Assembly: GCF_021088345.1 (NCBI RefSeq)
Contig: NZ_CP088156.1
Span: 3,162,001-3,226,000 of the forward strand
Length of the DNA stretch: 64,000 bases
Direction of reading: 5' to 3'
Source of the DNA: Bradyrhizobium ontarionense
GTDB lineage: Bacteria > Pseudomonadota > Alphaproteobacteria > Rhizobiales > Xanthobacteraceae
The notes under the pieces were generated by a model that was not told the origin of the DNA, made no database searches, and was given only the letters and a program-made list of their open reading frames with translations. Shown here in pieces: positions 47,595 through 56,762 of this stretch (position 1 is its first letter; every line of letters begins with the position of its first letter). The position numbers and the translations under genes were made by a program.

Positions 47595-47665
47595 ACCGGC
47601 TGGCACATAATTGGGCGCAGCGAGCAAGCCAGGAATTAGGTACTCGTCATGCCCGGGCTCGTCCC

Positions 47666-48936
47666 ACGGCTGTCCGGTTTAGAATGAGTGGACAAGGCGC
47701 ATGGCGTGGATTCTTCTGCGGTCTTGAGCATCGCCAAATGTTCGAGACACGCCAGGAAGGTCCCGCCATGCGCCACCACAATACTGTATTTCACGCGCTG
47801 CAGAAGCTTGTTCCGTGGAGGGATTTCGACCGGCTTGTGGAAACACATCGGGCGAACAAGCGCGTGCGCCGGCTCAGTACCCAGAACCAGTTTCTCGCTC
47901 TGCTTTATGGCCAACTGGCTCGCGCGGAGAGCCTGCGTGCCATTGAAGCGTCCTTCGAGAGCCACGCAGCGCGGCTCTATCACGTTGGCGCAAAGGAGGT
48001 TTCGCGTTCCACGCTGGCTGATGCCAATGCTCGGCGGCCCTATGAGGTCTTCACCGGGCTTCTGGCCGAGATGATGAAAAGCTGTGAACGGAAGCTGGCA
48101 GGTGAAGTCGCGGATGCGGTCTATCTGATCGATTCGACCAGATTTTCCCTGAACTCGCTCAGTGCCGACTGGGCCAAGTTCAGCCGCGGCATCAACTGCT
48201 TCAAGCTGCACATCGTCTATAATCCAGATACCGAGAATCCAACCTCGGCTGAGTTGACCGCGGGAAACGTCAACGACATCACCATGGCGAAGTCTCTTCC
48301 GATCCGCCTAGGCGCCACCTACGTCTTCGATCTTGGTTACTATGATTACGGCTGGTGGGCCGAGCTCAACAAGCAAGGGTGTCGTCTCGTTACCCGTCTC
48401 AAAGCCAATACCAAGCTCAGAAATGTGACCGAGAACAAGATCCCGAAAGACTCTTCCGTCCTGTCTGACCGTGTCGGCCTCCTGCCTGCGAGGCTCGCAG
48501 CGTCCCGAAAGAACCCGTTCCAGGATCCTGTCAGAGAGATCAGGATCTCTACGGAAACCGGAAAAATCCTGCGCATCGTCACCAATGATCTCGATGCATC
48601 GGCCGATGAAATCGCCGATCTCTATAAGCGCCGTTGGCAGATCGAGCTGTTCTTTCGCTGGGTCAAACATACGCTGAAGATCCGCCACTTTCTCGGAACC
48701 TCCGAGAACGCCATTCGCATCCAGATCGCCGTGGCGCTGATCGCTCATCTGTTGCTGCGCGCGACCCATAAGCTGCAAAACAGCGTCAAGAGCCTGCAGA
48801 CGTTTACAGGTCTGATCACGCAAAACCTCATGCATCGCAAGCGGATCGATCGACTACTCGATCGGCCCCCGCCAGCCAGGCAAGATGACCGCCAGTTGAG
48901 CCTAAGTATATGCTAAAAACTAAACCGGACAGCCGT
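47666..48936 (+). mobile_element. complete IS4-family insertion sequence, 1271 bp
   Basis: Terminal inverted repeats are perfect over 17 bases: ACGGCTGTCCGGTTTAG at 47666-47682 and its complement at 48920-48936. The flanking target duplication is GGGCTCGTCCC (11 bp) at 47655-47665 and 48937-48947. One intact transposase gene fills the element. Identical ends and target copies suggest a recent insertion. An 11-bp duplication is in the range known for the IS231-like branch of IS4. Confidence 0.92.
47768..48916 (+). CDS. IS4-family DDE transposase
   Basis: 382 residues from the ATG at 47768 (MRHHNTVFHA); starts further upstream, for example 47738, are possible. The N-terminal domain is of the DUF4372 type. 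Catalytic residues are visible: Asp122 in YLIDSTRF, Asp188 in VFDLGYYDY, and the IS4 signature Y286-x2-R289-x3-E293-x6-K300 in YKRRWQIELFFRWVK. The gene is full length with no frameshift, so the element may still be active. It ends only a few bases before the right inverted repeat. Confidence 0.93.
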   Translation: MRHHNTVFHALQKLVPWRDFDRLVETHRANKRVRRLSTQNQFLALLYGQLARAESLRAIEASFESHAARLYHVGAKEVSRSTLADANARRPYEVFTGLLAEMMKSCERKLAGEVADAVYLIDSTRFSLNSLSADWAKFSRGINCFKLHIVYNPDTENPTSAELTAGNVNDITMAKSLPIRLGATYVFDLGYYDYGWWAELNKQGCRLVTRLKANTKLRNVTENKIPKDSSVLSDRVGLLPARLAASRKNPFQDPVREIRISTETGKILRIVTNDLDASADEIADLYKRRWQIELFFRWVKHTLKIRHFLGTSENAIRIQIAVALIAHLLLRATHKLQNSVKSLQTFTGLITQNLMHRKRIDRLLDRPPPARQDDRQLSLSIC

Positions 48937-49111
48937 GGGCTCGTCCCGGGCATCCACGTCTTTCTAACCAGGCCCGGACGACGTGGATGGCCAGGACAAA
49001 CCCGGCCATGACGACGCGGAAAGAGCCGGCAGAGACTCTGATCGTCATATTCGATTGCTCTACGAGCCGACGGACGCGCCGCGCTGTACGCGATGACCGC
49101 GTACAACATCG

Positions 49112-49139
49112 AAAAGGCCGGGATTGCTCCCGGCCTTTT
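49112..49139 (-). terminator. rho-independent terminator (AAAAGGCCGGG family)
   Basis: Same 28-base hairpin as at 46743, placed about 35 bases beyond the autotransporter stop codon on the minus strand. Confidence 0.85.
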
Positions 49140-49173
49140 GACTGTCGGACGCCGCCTGCAGATGCAGGCGTGC

Positions 49174-52100
49174 TCAAAACTCCGCGCGCACCTTCAGCAC
49201 CGCTGACTGCTCGAGATACTGGCTGCCCAGCACGGCGTTGTAGCCGAGCGAGATCGACTGGCGCTCGCCGAACGCCACCAGCTTGAGCGCGGCACCGAGC
49301 TCGGCCATGTTGCGCTCGGGCGACGGACCGGCCGCGAAGAACGTGCCGGCGCCTCCGGCGAAGCCGGCCGTCACGTTCTGCGCCGTGTTGCCAAACTCGT
49401 GCCGCCACGCCGCCAGCGTCTCCAGGCCGAAGCCATAGGTCGCGGTGACCAGCAGCGGGACGGTCGAACGGAAGCCGAGGTTGGAGCGCACCGAGTTGGT
49501 GGTCTGCTTGGCGATCGCAAGCGCTGCTCCCGCGGCGCTCGTCTCCGTATAGGCCTGCTGATCGAGATGGGCGAAGGTCACGCCGGCAAACGGCGTCAGC
49601 ACCGCCTGATCCACCTTGACCGGCATGCCGAACTCGGCACGAGCCAGGGTCAGCCATCCCTTGTGGCTGCCCGAGACGGTGTCGGTGAAGCCCGCAAAGG
49701 CGACGCGGCGCGTGGTCGTGTAGTCGACCAGCGCGACGCCGGCAGAGCCGTTGAGATACCAGGACGGCTGCACGTAGGAACCGTACACCGTGCCCTGATA
49801 GTGCTGGATGCCGACCGCGTCTCCGGCGGCCGTCTTGTCGTCCATCGCGCTGGTGGCGTAGCCGAACGCGGCGCCGACGCGGAACGCGGCGTCGATCCGC
49901 TGGTCGATGCCGGCGACCAATCCGCCGGTGTTGCCCGAATAGCCAGCGACGCCGGCCACGTCATGCTGCGACGTGTTGGTGCCGATCAGGCTGCCCCAGA
50001 CGGTCCGCTCGGGCTCCGGCACGATGGCAGGCGCCTTCAACGCCGGACGCGCCTTGATCGCACCATAGGCCATCAGCATCGATGTCAGCGCATCGGTGTC
50101 GGCCGCGAAGGCCGAGGCCACGCGCGAGTTGGCAGACGGTCCCGCGGCCGCTGCCGTCAGACGGTTGTCGATCTGCCCCTGGAACAGCGATGCGGTGGCG
50201 AGCGGGACCTGGGTCTGCGCTCCGTTCACGAACGGACGCAGCTGGTCGCCGGCGTTGCGCACCTCCCGATCCGTTCCCAGGCTCTGCACCGCGCCGCCCA
50301 ACGCCTGCACCTGTGCGTTGCTGCCGCCGTAGCCGAACAGGCCGTTCAGCGCCGCTAGGCTGCCCGGCGAGATGCCGGCAATCGTCGCGGGCGACCTGAC
50401 CGCAGCATTCAACAGCAGCGCGCCGGTCGACGTATCGGCGCTGAAACCGACCAGGGCGCTGGAGAAGTCGACGTCGAGCGGCGACGCCGACGCCGATGTC
50501 GCCACCCGGTAGACGTCGCCATTGCGCACGATGCCTGCCAGCGTGGGCGCGATCGTCCCGGCGCCCGCGAAGGTCACAGTGCCCGTGATGTTGCCGATGT
50601 TGGTCGACGGGGCCGCAGCGGTGCCGCCCGGTCCGAAGATCGTGGTCCGCAGCACTGCGCCGTCGACGAGCTGCACGCCGGCCGCGCCGCCGACGGTGAC
50701 CTGCGACGTCATCAGGTCGAGCATGCCGAAATTGACTATGCTGGAAAGGCTGGTCACGCCGTCGAGCGTCAGCGAATTGCTGCCGAGGCCGGTCTGCGCC
50801 ACGACGTTGCCACTGAAGCCGGTGCCCTTGAACAGAATGGTGTTGGTGGCGCCCTCCTGATCATTGATGGTGATGTCGCCACCGAGCGTGCCGGTATTGA
50901 CCAGGTTGAAGGTGCGCGCTCCGAAGAAGTTCGCGGCGCCGTTGGTCGTGGCGGCGCAGAGCGGATCGGTCGTGTTGGTGCCCGCGGTCGGACAGGCGTT
51001 GCCATTGGCGTCGGTGCCGGTCCCGGAGCTGCTGAACGTCCCTTCGACCGTGCCCGCGGTCCCCTTGGTGAACGATCCCCGCGACGCGCTCTGGTCGACC
51101 GAGATCGATCCCGAGATGGTGCCGCTGTTGCTGACGTCGTGCTCGCCCGAGCCGAGATAGATGTTGCCCTGGATCAGCCCGGCATTGGCGATGACGCTGT
51201 CACGCGGGCCCGAATTCGAGCCGCTGCCCGTCAGCGGAAACGTCGATCCTGCAGCCAAGCCGGCGGCCGTGGTCAGCGGATTGGTATCGAGCGCCAGGAT
51301 GTCACCCTTGATGACACCGCTGGCGTTATTGGTCACGGTCAACGCCTTGGTCTCGGTCACGGTCACGTTGCCGCTGGAGTCGAACTTGTAGAGCGGCGAA
51401 TCCGGATTGCTGCCAGGGATCGTCTCGAACTCGGCGCCGGCGAACGCGGCGATCGCCCAATGGCCGTCGTAGAACCGGCTCGCCGCAGTCCAGCTGGTGT
51501 TGGCAATGGTGCCGGAGTTGGTGATCGTGGTATCGGCCCGTCCGTAGTAGGCGGCCGCGTAGTTGCCGGTCGCCGAGACCGTGCCGCCGGCCCGGTTGTT
51601 CAGAATGAAGCTGTTGGTGTTGTCGTCGGAATAGAGCGCCGAGATGACGGCCAGACTCGTCCCATTGTACCGCCCCGAAGCGGTCGTCCCGGCCGAGACG
51701 GTCAGCTTCGTCGGATCGAACGTACCGAAGAAGTTCTGGGTGACGGCCAAGGTGCCGGTGTTGTTGATGGTGAACTTGTTGACCTGGCTGTCGGCGACGA
51801 TGACGTGAAGGCGTCCGGCGCTCAGCTGGCTCGTCGTGAGGCTGAGCCATCCGGCATTGTTGATGATCACGTTGTTGACGGCCGGGTCTTCGTCGTTGGA
51901 GAAATTGGCCGCGATCATGCCGCGATCTGCAAGGCCGGCCTGGGTGTTGGTCGTGAGGCTGCGATTCGCGGTCGAATCGAGCGTGATGGTCGCTGTCGGC
52001 GGGTTCGGATTATAGCCGGTGGCCGGGAAAGCCGGGTTGGCCGGCGTGTAGCCATTGCCGCCGCTGGAGGGGGTCGCGGTCGCAGCCGCCGCGTCATACA

Positions 52101-52272
52101 CCGTGATCGCGGAGCTGATGCTCCCGCTGCAGTTGACCGTGACGCCCGGCGTCGTACATTCGGCCTTCGCGGCGCCCGCAGCCATCCACGTCGACAACAA
52201 TACGAAACTTGCGGCAGCTGCTTCGCCGCGCTTTCTGGTTCTTGATTTCACCTGACGCCCCAATTTGCGCAT
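49174..52272 (-). CDS. autotransporter with outer-membrane beta-barrel domain
   Basis: 1032 residues from the ATG at 52272. An extended signal peptide (KRGEAAAASFVLLSTWMAAG, cleaved near AKA) is followed by a low-complexity, Asn/Thr/Gly-rich passenger with repeated TITNSGTI- and VTNNASG-like beta-helix rungs up to about residue 640. The last 270 or so residues form the autotransporter barrel (ERTVWGSLIGTNTSQHDVAG, GLVAGIDQRIDAAFRVGAAF), ending VRAEF with the terminal Phe. A surface-displayed or shed protein, possibly an adhesin. An AT-rich promoter region lies upstream (52273-52430). Confidence 0.9.
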   Translation of the reverse strand: MRKLGRQVKSRTRKRGEAAAASFVLLSTWMAAGAAKAECTTPGVTVNCSGSISSAITVYDAAAATATPSSGGNGYTPANPAFPATGYNPNPPTATITLDSTANRSLTTNTQAGLADRGMIAANFSNDEDPAVNNVIINNAGWLSLTTSQLSAGRLHVIVADSQVNKFTINNTGTLAVTQNFFGTFDPTKLTVSAGTTASGRYNGTSLAVISALYSDDNTNSFILNNRAGGTVSATGNYAAAYYGRADTTITNSGTIANTSWTAASRFYDGHWAIAAFAGAEFETIPGSNPDSPLYKFDSSGNVTVTETKALTVTNNASGVIKGDILALDTNPLTTAAGLAAGSTFPLTGSGSNSGPRDSVIANAGLIQGNIYLGSGEHDVSNSGTISGSISVDQSASRGSFTKGTAGTVEGTFSSSGTGTDANGNACPTAGTNTTDPLCAATTNGAANFFGARTFNLVNTGTLGGDITINDQEGATNTILFKGTGFSGNVVAQTGLGSNSLTLDGVTSLSSIVNFGMLDLMTSQVTVGGAAGVQLVDGAVLRTTIFGPGGTAAAPSTNIGNITGTVTFAGAGTIAPTLAGIVRNGDVYRVATSASASPLDVDFSSALVGFSADTSTGALLLNAAVRSPATIAGISPGSLAALNGLFGYGGSNAQVQALGGAVQSLGTDREVRNAGDQLRPFVNGAQTQVPLATASLFQGQIDNRLTAAAAGPSANSRVASAFAADTDALTSMLMAYGAIKARPALKAPAIVPEPERTVWGSLIGTNTSQHDVAGVAGYSGNTGGLVAGIDQRIDAAFRVGAAFGYATSAMDDKTAAGDAVGIQHYQGTVYGSYVQPSWYLNGSAGVALVDYTTTRRVAFAGFTDTVSGSHKGWLTLARAEFGMPVKVDQAVLTPFAGVTFAHLDQQAYTETSAAGAALAIAKQTTNSVRSNLGFRSTVPLLVTATYGFGLETLAAWRHEFGNTAQNVTAGFAGGAGTFFAAGPSPERNMAELGAALKLVAFGERQSISLGYNAVLGSQYLEQSAVLKVRAEF

Positions 52273-52559
52273 GACATGCGCATTCTTGTTGGTGGCCAAT
52301 TGTATCGAAACATTGGCGGGAACCAGCAAGGCGAAAGTTTCTCGGAACCTTAGGGACAAACTCCAACTAATAATAGAATTAGTCCCGACATCGAACGACT
52401 AATTACTACTACCTATGCCATGATCTTTTTTCTCTCTCGCGAAAGATGCAAACCTTATTGCAATGCGAGCACCTTGCAACACCGCAACGTCCCGGCAGAG
52501 CCGTGCTCACACCCGCCACTTCCGCATGGAGCAACGACCCGCGGCGGACAAGACAAACA

Positions 52560-52589
52560 AAAAAGGCCGGGATTTCTCCCGGCCTTTTT
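52560..52589 (-). terminator. rho-independent terminator (AAAAGGCCGGG family)
   Basis: AAAAAGGCCGGG-ATTTCT-CCCGGCCTTTTT, 70 bases beyond the TonB receptor stop on the minus strand. The rest of the gap 52273-52658 is the autotransporter promoter region (AT-rich, CTAATAATAGAATTAG) and shows no gene. Confidence 0.88.
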
Positions 52590-52658
52590 GCCACGGTGGG
52601 GGGCTGCCGTGGCGCGGCGCAGATGCGCCTGCGATCGCTGGTCGTTCGTCCGCGAAAC

Positions 52659-55052
52659 TCAGAACTTCGCTTTGATACCTGCGTAGGCTGCGAGCGGCAT
52701 GCCCGGCACCATGCTACGCGGATCGTTGAAGGCGAAGGCGGTATTGCCGCCCGAGGTATTGAAACCGCCCGGGTCGAACACGGTGCCTGCCGAGTAGTAG
52801 CGTTGGTTGAACAGGTTCTGTATCAGACCGAACACCTCGACATTCTTGGTCACCTGATAGGACGTATTCACGTTGACGACCCAGTAGGCCGGGACCTTCG
52901 GATAGACGTTGGTCTCGTCGTGCAGCAGATACTGGCTGCCGACATAGTTGACGCTCGCCCCGACCTTCCAGGCATCGGTCACGGCATATTCGGCCCCGAG
53001 CTTCAGGCGATGCGCCGGAATGCCGGGGATGTGGTTCCCGGACACGACGCCGACAGCCACGCCCAGGAACGGGTCGTTGACGTCGAAGGCGCTGCGGAAC
53101 GTCGCATCGATGAAGGTGTAGTTGGCGTAGGCGCTCCACCGGTTCCAGGTCAGATCGAGCTTGGCCTCGACGCCCTGGCGCAGGGTGGTGCCGGCATTCT
53201 TGAAATAGCCGCGCACGGGGTTCGCCGGATCGACGACGTTGATGATGTCGTCGGAGTTCTCGGTGCGGAAGACGCTGAGGCCCCAGCGCAGCCGCCAGCC
53301 GTCGTCGACCGACACCGCCTTGACCGGCGCCTTGCGATAGGCCGGCGGCGCCGCGGCATACGCCGAGCCGCCGCCGGAAATCTCGCCGCGCAGACCGCCT
53401 TCGATGGTGCGCGACACCACCTGCTTGAGCGGCGGATCGGCGATCAGGAAGTTGTCGATCAGACAGGGGTTGGCGGGATCGGAACAGCCGAGCTCGAGCG
53501 GGGTCGGCGCGCGGTTGGCTTCGGAGTAGCCGGCATAGGCTGTCATGTTCGGCGTGATCTTGTAGGTCAGGCCGACCACGGGATTGAAGCGCTGGAAATT
53601 GTTGTCGCTGTTCAGGAGCGGCGCCAGGCCGGTCTGGTCGCGCAGGTTGATCTGCGCCCAGTTGAAGCGGCCGCCGGCCGTGAACGCCAGTTGCGAGGTG
53701 ATGTCGAAGGTGTTGGTCGCGTAGATGCCGAGATAGGTGTTCTTGGCGTTCAGATTGACCGGTGAGATGTCGGCCGCCGGCTGATCGATGTAGACGCCGA
53801 GGCCGGTCACGAAGAGATTGTTGTCGACGGTGCCGAGCTCCGACGTCGCCGAGAAGTTGGTGTTGCCGTGATCGACGCTGGCGCCGACGACGAAATGGTT
53901 GTCGTGGCCGAACAGCTGCGTGGTCGATGTCGCCTGCAGCGATCCGCCATAGCTCGTGGTCTTGACCTGGTTGCGGTCGATCTCGCCGAGCGCAAGATCT
54001 CCGGCCAACGTGTTGGCGGTCGGGCCATTTCGGTTGATTTGAACCTCGGCGCCAGCAGCGTCCGTCAGACAGAACTCTCCAGGAAAGGCTCCAGCCGGAT
54101 CGCAAGCAGCCGCCTCAGTGGCGTTGCCGTCGACGCGCGCCGACTTGTAGTTGCGGTAGTAGCCGTTGGCCTGGAACGAGAGCGTATCGGTCGGCGTCCA
54201 CTTCGCGCTGGCCTGCACCATCTGCATCTGCAGATGCAGCGACTGCGGCCAGGTGTAGACGCTGGACCAGCGCTGGTTCAGCATCTCGATCGGCGTCGCC
54301 GCCACCGAGCCGAGCTTGTTGTCGGCCCCGGTGAAGGAGAGGTGGAACTCGGTCTGGTCGCCGCGCGCGCCGATATCGGCATACATGCGCCGGACCTGCG
54401 ACTGCGACGAGAAGTCGCGCCAGCCGCGATCAAAGGCGCCTTCAGCAGCGAAGTAGGCCGAGTAGGTGCCGTTGTTCCAGCCGTATTGGGCGCCCGACTG
54501 GATGCGGCCAAAGGAGCCGCCGAACAGCTGGGTCTCGGCGCCCTGATAGGTGAAGCCGTTCTTCATCTCGATCGACAGCGCACCGCCGGTGGCGTTGAGA
54601 CCGAACAGCGGGTTGTTCGGCTGCAGCGTCATGCGCGCGATCGCCATCTCCGGGATCAGGTCCCAGTTCACGACGTCGCCAAACGCCTCGTTGATGCGGG
54701 TGCCGTTCTGATAGACGGCAATGCCCTGCGGCGTGCCGAGCACCGGCGATGCTGTTGCACCGCGGTAGTTGAGGTCGCGCTGGAACGCGTTGCCGGTCTG
54801 GTCGCTGAGGGAGACGCCCGGCATCGACTGCAGCATGCCGTCGAGCAGCGACGGCGCACGGCTGTGATCGAGCTCCTTCGCCCCGATGGTTTCGACGTTG
54901 GACGGAATCTTGTCCTTGGCGATCTCGCTCCCCGGAACCGGCGAGACACCGACCACCTCGATGGTCTGGAGTGTTTGTTGCGCAAACGCAATTGAAGGTA
55001 GTAACGCACATGTAGCGAGAAGCGCGCTCTTCAGCGCCGAGAGTCTGGTCAA
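52659..55052 (-). CDS. TonB-dependent receptor, candidate lanthanide (LutH-type) receptor
   Basis: 797 residues. Start is a TTG at 55052 with GGGGGAC just upstream; no ATG fits. A signal peptide (KSALLATCALLPSIAFA) is followed by a TonB-box-like TLQTIEVVGVSP. The plug domain has GVSLSDQTGNAFQRDLNYRG and NPLFGLNATGGALSIEMKNG; the barrel ends GIKAKF. The ligand is not visible from sequence. I propose a rare-earth chelate because a lanmodulin gene and a tonB-exbBD set lie within 8 kb, and in Methylorubrum extorquens lutH is adjacent to lanM. Divergent from an orphan response regulator. Confidence 0.88.
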   Translation of the reverse strand: MTRLSALKSALLATCALLPSIAFAQQTLQTIEVVGVSPVPGSEIAKDKIPSNVETIGAKELDHSRAPSLLDGMLQSMPGVSLSDQTGNAFQRDLNYRGATASPVLGTPQGIAVYQNGTRINEAFGDVVNWDLIPEMAIARMTLQPNNPLFGLNATGGALSIEMKNGFTYQGAETQLFGGSFGRIQSGAQYGWNNGTYSAYFAAEGAFDRGWRDFSSQSQVRRMYADIGARGDQTEFHLSFTGADNKLGSVAATPIEMLNQRWSSVYTWPQSLHLQMQMVQASAKWTPTDTLSFQANGYYRNYKSARVDGNATEAAACDPAGAFPGEFCLTDAAGAEVQINRNGPTANTLAGDLALGEIDRNQVKTTSYGGSLQATSTTQLFGHDNHFVVGASVDHGNTNFSATSELGTVDNNLFVTGLGVYIDQPAADISPVNLNAKNTYLGIYATNTFDITSQLAFTAGGRFNWAQINLRDQTGLAPLLNSDNNFQRFNPVVGLTYKITPNMTAYAGYSEANRAPTPLELGCSDPANPCLIDNFLIADPPLKQVVSRTIEGGLRGEISGGGSAYAAAPPAYRKAPVKAVSVDDGWRLRWGLSVFRTENSDDIINVVDPANPVRGYFKNAGTTLRQGVEAKLDLTWNRWSAYANYTFIDATFRSAFDVNDPFLGVAVGVVSGNHIPGIPAHRLKLGAEYAVTDAWKVGASVNYVGSQYLLHDETNVYPKVPAYWVVNVNTSYQVTKNVEVFGLIQNLFNQRYYSAGTVFDPGGFNTSGGNTAFAFNDPRSMVPGMPLAAYAGIKAKF

Positions 55053-55310
55053 GACGTCCCCCAGTTTCTTGTCGACCGGTTCAAGCGTCAGCTCACGCCC
55101 CTGAGCCTCCCCTCACTCGAAGCCGGTCGATTCACACGATTACGAACGGTAAACATTGGTAAACAGCGGCAATCTTCGTCGCAACGGGGAATATTCTTCA
55201 CCAACTAGGGACAATCTTCCCGCATCCGGAAACTGGCGATCGTTTCGCCGTGCTATTTTCGTTTCTCGGCCGCATTGTCGCACGTCTTCGTGGTTTCCAA
55301 GGGAACCAGC

Positions 55311-56006
55311 ATGGAGAGCAACGTCGGCGCAAACCACGCCCAAGGGCGAGACCTGGATCGGATGTATCGCGTTCTGCTGGTCGACGATCACCCGGTCGTC
55401 ATCACGGCCTGCCGCTGGCTGCTGAAAGAGGCCGGGATCGCGTCCGTGTTCGAGGCGCATGACGCTGATGGCGGCTACGAAGCCTATTTGCGCGATCGGC
55501 CGGACGTTACGGTCGTCGACCTTCGCCTGCAGGGCCAGGAGTGGGACGGAATCGGCCTGATCGAGCGCATGCGCGCCCATGATCCGCGCGCGAAAATCCT
55601 GGTCTTCAGCATGCACGGCGATCCGCGGGTCGTTCGCTCGGCCCTCGACGCCGGCGCCAACGGCTATCTGCTCAAGGACGCTCCGCCGCAGGAGCTGCCG
55701 AAGGCGCTGGAACGGGTTCGGGCTGGCGGCTCCTATCTGGATGCGCAACTGGCGACCCGGATTGCCCTGTTGCGAACAGAGTCGGGCGGACCAGCAGCGG
55801 CCGCATTGACGCCGCGCGAGCAACAGGCTCTCGCGTTGCTGGCGGAGGCGAAATCCTATCAGGCGATCGCGGAGCAACTGGGGATCAGCTACAAGACGGT
55901 CATTAACCTGACCTACCGGCTGCGGCAGAAGGTCGGCGCGCGCAGTCTGCCGGACCTCGTTCGCCTGGCCGTAGAGATGTCCCGCGTCAGGTCCCGACCT
56001 GAGTAA
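55311..56006 (+). CDS. orphan NarL/LuxR-type response regulator
   Basis: 231 residues from the ATG at 55311 (AAGGGA upstream); a TTG at 55275 is an alternative. The receiver domain has the acidic pair Asp25/Asp26 (LLVDDHP), phospho-acceptor Asp70 (VVDLRL), Ser100 and Lys122 (LLKDAPP). The C-terminal LuxR helix-turn-helix spans about 166-225 (LTPREQQALALLAEA, YKTVINLTYRLRQKVG). No sensor kinase is encoded nearby. It is divergent from the TonB receptor gene and so likely regulates it. MxaB, the orphan regulator of methanol oxidation, is of this class. Confidence 0.9.
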   Translation: MESNVGANHAQGRDLDRMYRVLLVDDHPVVITACRWLLKEAGIASVFEAHDADGGYEAYLRDRPDVTVVDLRLQGQEWDGIGLIERMRAHDPRAKILVFSMHGDPRVVRSALDAGANGYLLKDAPPQELPKALERVRAGGSYLDAQLATRIALLRTESGGPAAAALTPREQQALALLAEAKSYQAIAEQLGISYKTVINLTYRLRQKVGARSLPDLVRLAVEMSRVRSRPE

Positions 56007-56095
56007 ATTCTACTACGGAGACCGCGATCGACGGGATGGATCAACCATCGAACCATGATCGGGCAGTCAAATTCAAAGACCCAAATTCAAAGACA

Positions 56096-56125
56096 AAGGC
56101 CTGCGACCATCCCGTCGCAGGCCTT
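56096..56125. terminator. bidirectional terminator
   Basis: Perfect 12-base stem AAGGCCTGCGAC-CATCCC-GTCGCAGGCCTT between the convergent response regulator and lanM genes. It is preceded by a 14-base tandem duplication of CAAATTCAAAGAC (56068-56094). Confidence 0.85.
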
Positions 56126-56185
56126 CTGCCGTCGGCATCGCGGGTCTGCACCACAGAACGCTGATGCACCCACGTCGTCCGGGTC

Positions 56186-56581
56186 TCACTTCACCAGCTT
56201 GGCCACCGACTTCAGCTCTTTCGAATCGAGCGTGCCGTCATTGTCGGGATCGGCTGCCTTGAAGCGGCTGGCCACCAGCGCAAGATACTCGTCCTTGGTC
56301 AGCGTGCCGTCATTGTCGGGATCAGCCGCCTTGAGATCCTTGGCCGAGACCCGGCCGCGCAGTTCCTTCGCGTCGAGCGTGCCGTCGTGGTCGCGGTCCA
56401 GACGGTCGAACAGGGCACCGGCTGCGGCACGGACCTCGTTCAGATCGGCGGTGCCGTCCTTGTCGGGGTCGATCGAGGTCAGCAGCTTCGAGGCGGCCGG
56501 CGCACTCGCAGCCATCGTCGTGGTGCCGGCGATCGCGGCCAAGCCCAAGGCGGCTGCCGCCATCATAAGTTTCCAATTCAT
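56186..56581 (-). CDS. lanM: lanmodulin (periplasmic lanthanide-binding EF-hand protein)
   Basis: 131 residues. A signal peptide ends near TTMAASA. Four EF-hand loops follow: DPDKDGTADLNE (38-49), DRDHDGTLDAKE (62-73), DPDNDGTLTKDE (87-98) and DPDNDGTLDSKE (111-122). They are separated by only 12-13 residues and three carry Pro at loop position 2. Both are hallmarks of lanmodulin and unlike calmodulin (about 25-residue spacing). The linker LRGRVSAKDLK closely matches Methylorubrum LanM as I remember it. Oddities: loop 2 has Arg at position 2, loop 3 has Thr instead of Asp at position 9, and loop 4 starts with Asp. Binds rare-earth ions in the periplasm. Start has AAAGGA upstream. Confidence 0.9.
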   Translation of the reverse strand: MNWKLMMAAAALGLAAIAGTTTMAASAPAASKLLTSIDPDKDGTADLNEVRAAAGALFDRLDRDHDGTLDAKELRGRVSAKDLKAADPDNDGTLTKDEYLALVASRFKAADPDNDGTLDSKELKSVAKLVK

Positions 56582-56762
56582 CGAATTGATCCTTTGTCTC
56601 CGCCGTCCGACGGGGCGGCGATGAATGGTGCGGTAAAAACGTATCCGAGCGTCGCCGGCTTCGCAGGCGACGCGACACGTACCACTTTGACCTAAGTGAG
56701 GCGCTGCAATTTCGCAAGTGCAACAGAGAGGACGTCCGGGAAATTATCGACCGCAATCGGGA

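Larger units (their letters stand above)
47647..49015. repeat. palindromic repeat split by the insertion sequence
   Basis: Without the IS and one target copy, the sequence reads CGTCATGCCCGGGCTCGTCC-CGGGCATCCACGTCTT... and then ...ACGACGTGGATGGCCAGGAC-AAACCCGGCCATGACG. This is a long imperfect palindrome of the CGTCATGCCCGGGC family. The left part is 47647-47665 and the right part 48937-49015. The half copy at 5691 belongs to the same family. Confidence 0.7.

Noticed and set aside
47413..47610. 65-codon frame upstream of the IS element
   Set aside because: It lies inside a degenerate intergenic palindrome and is better explained as repeat sequence.
47666..48936. IS element as part of a composite transposon with a second copy
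   Set aside because: No second copy of the terminal repeats or the transposase is in the window; the element has its own 11-bp target duplication.
56186..56581. Calmodulin/calerythrin-like calcium-binding protein as the call for the EF-hand gene
   Set aside because: The 12-13 residue spacing between loops, proline at loop position 2, Asp at position 9 in three loops and the export signal fit lanmodulin better.
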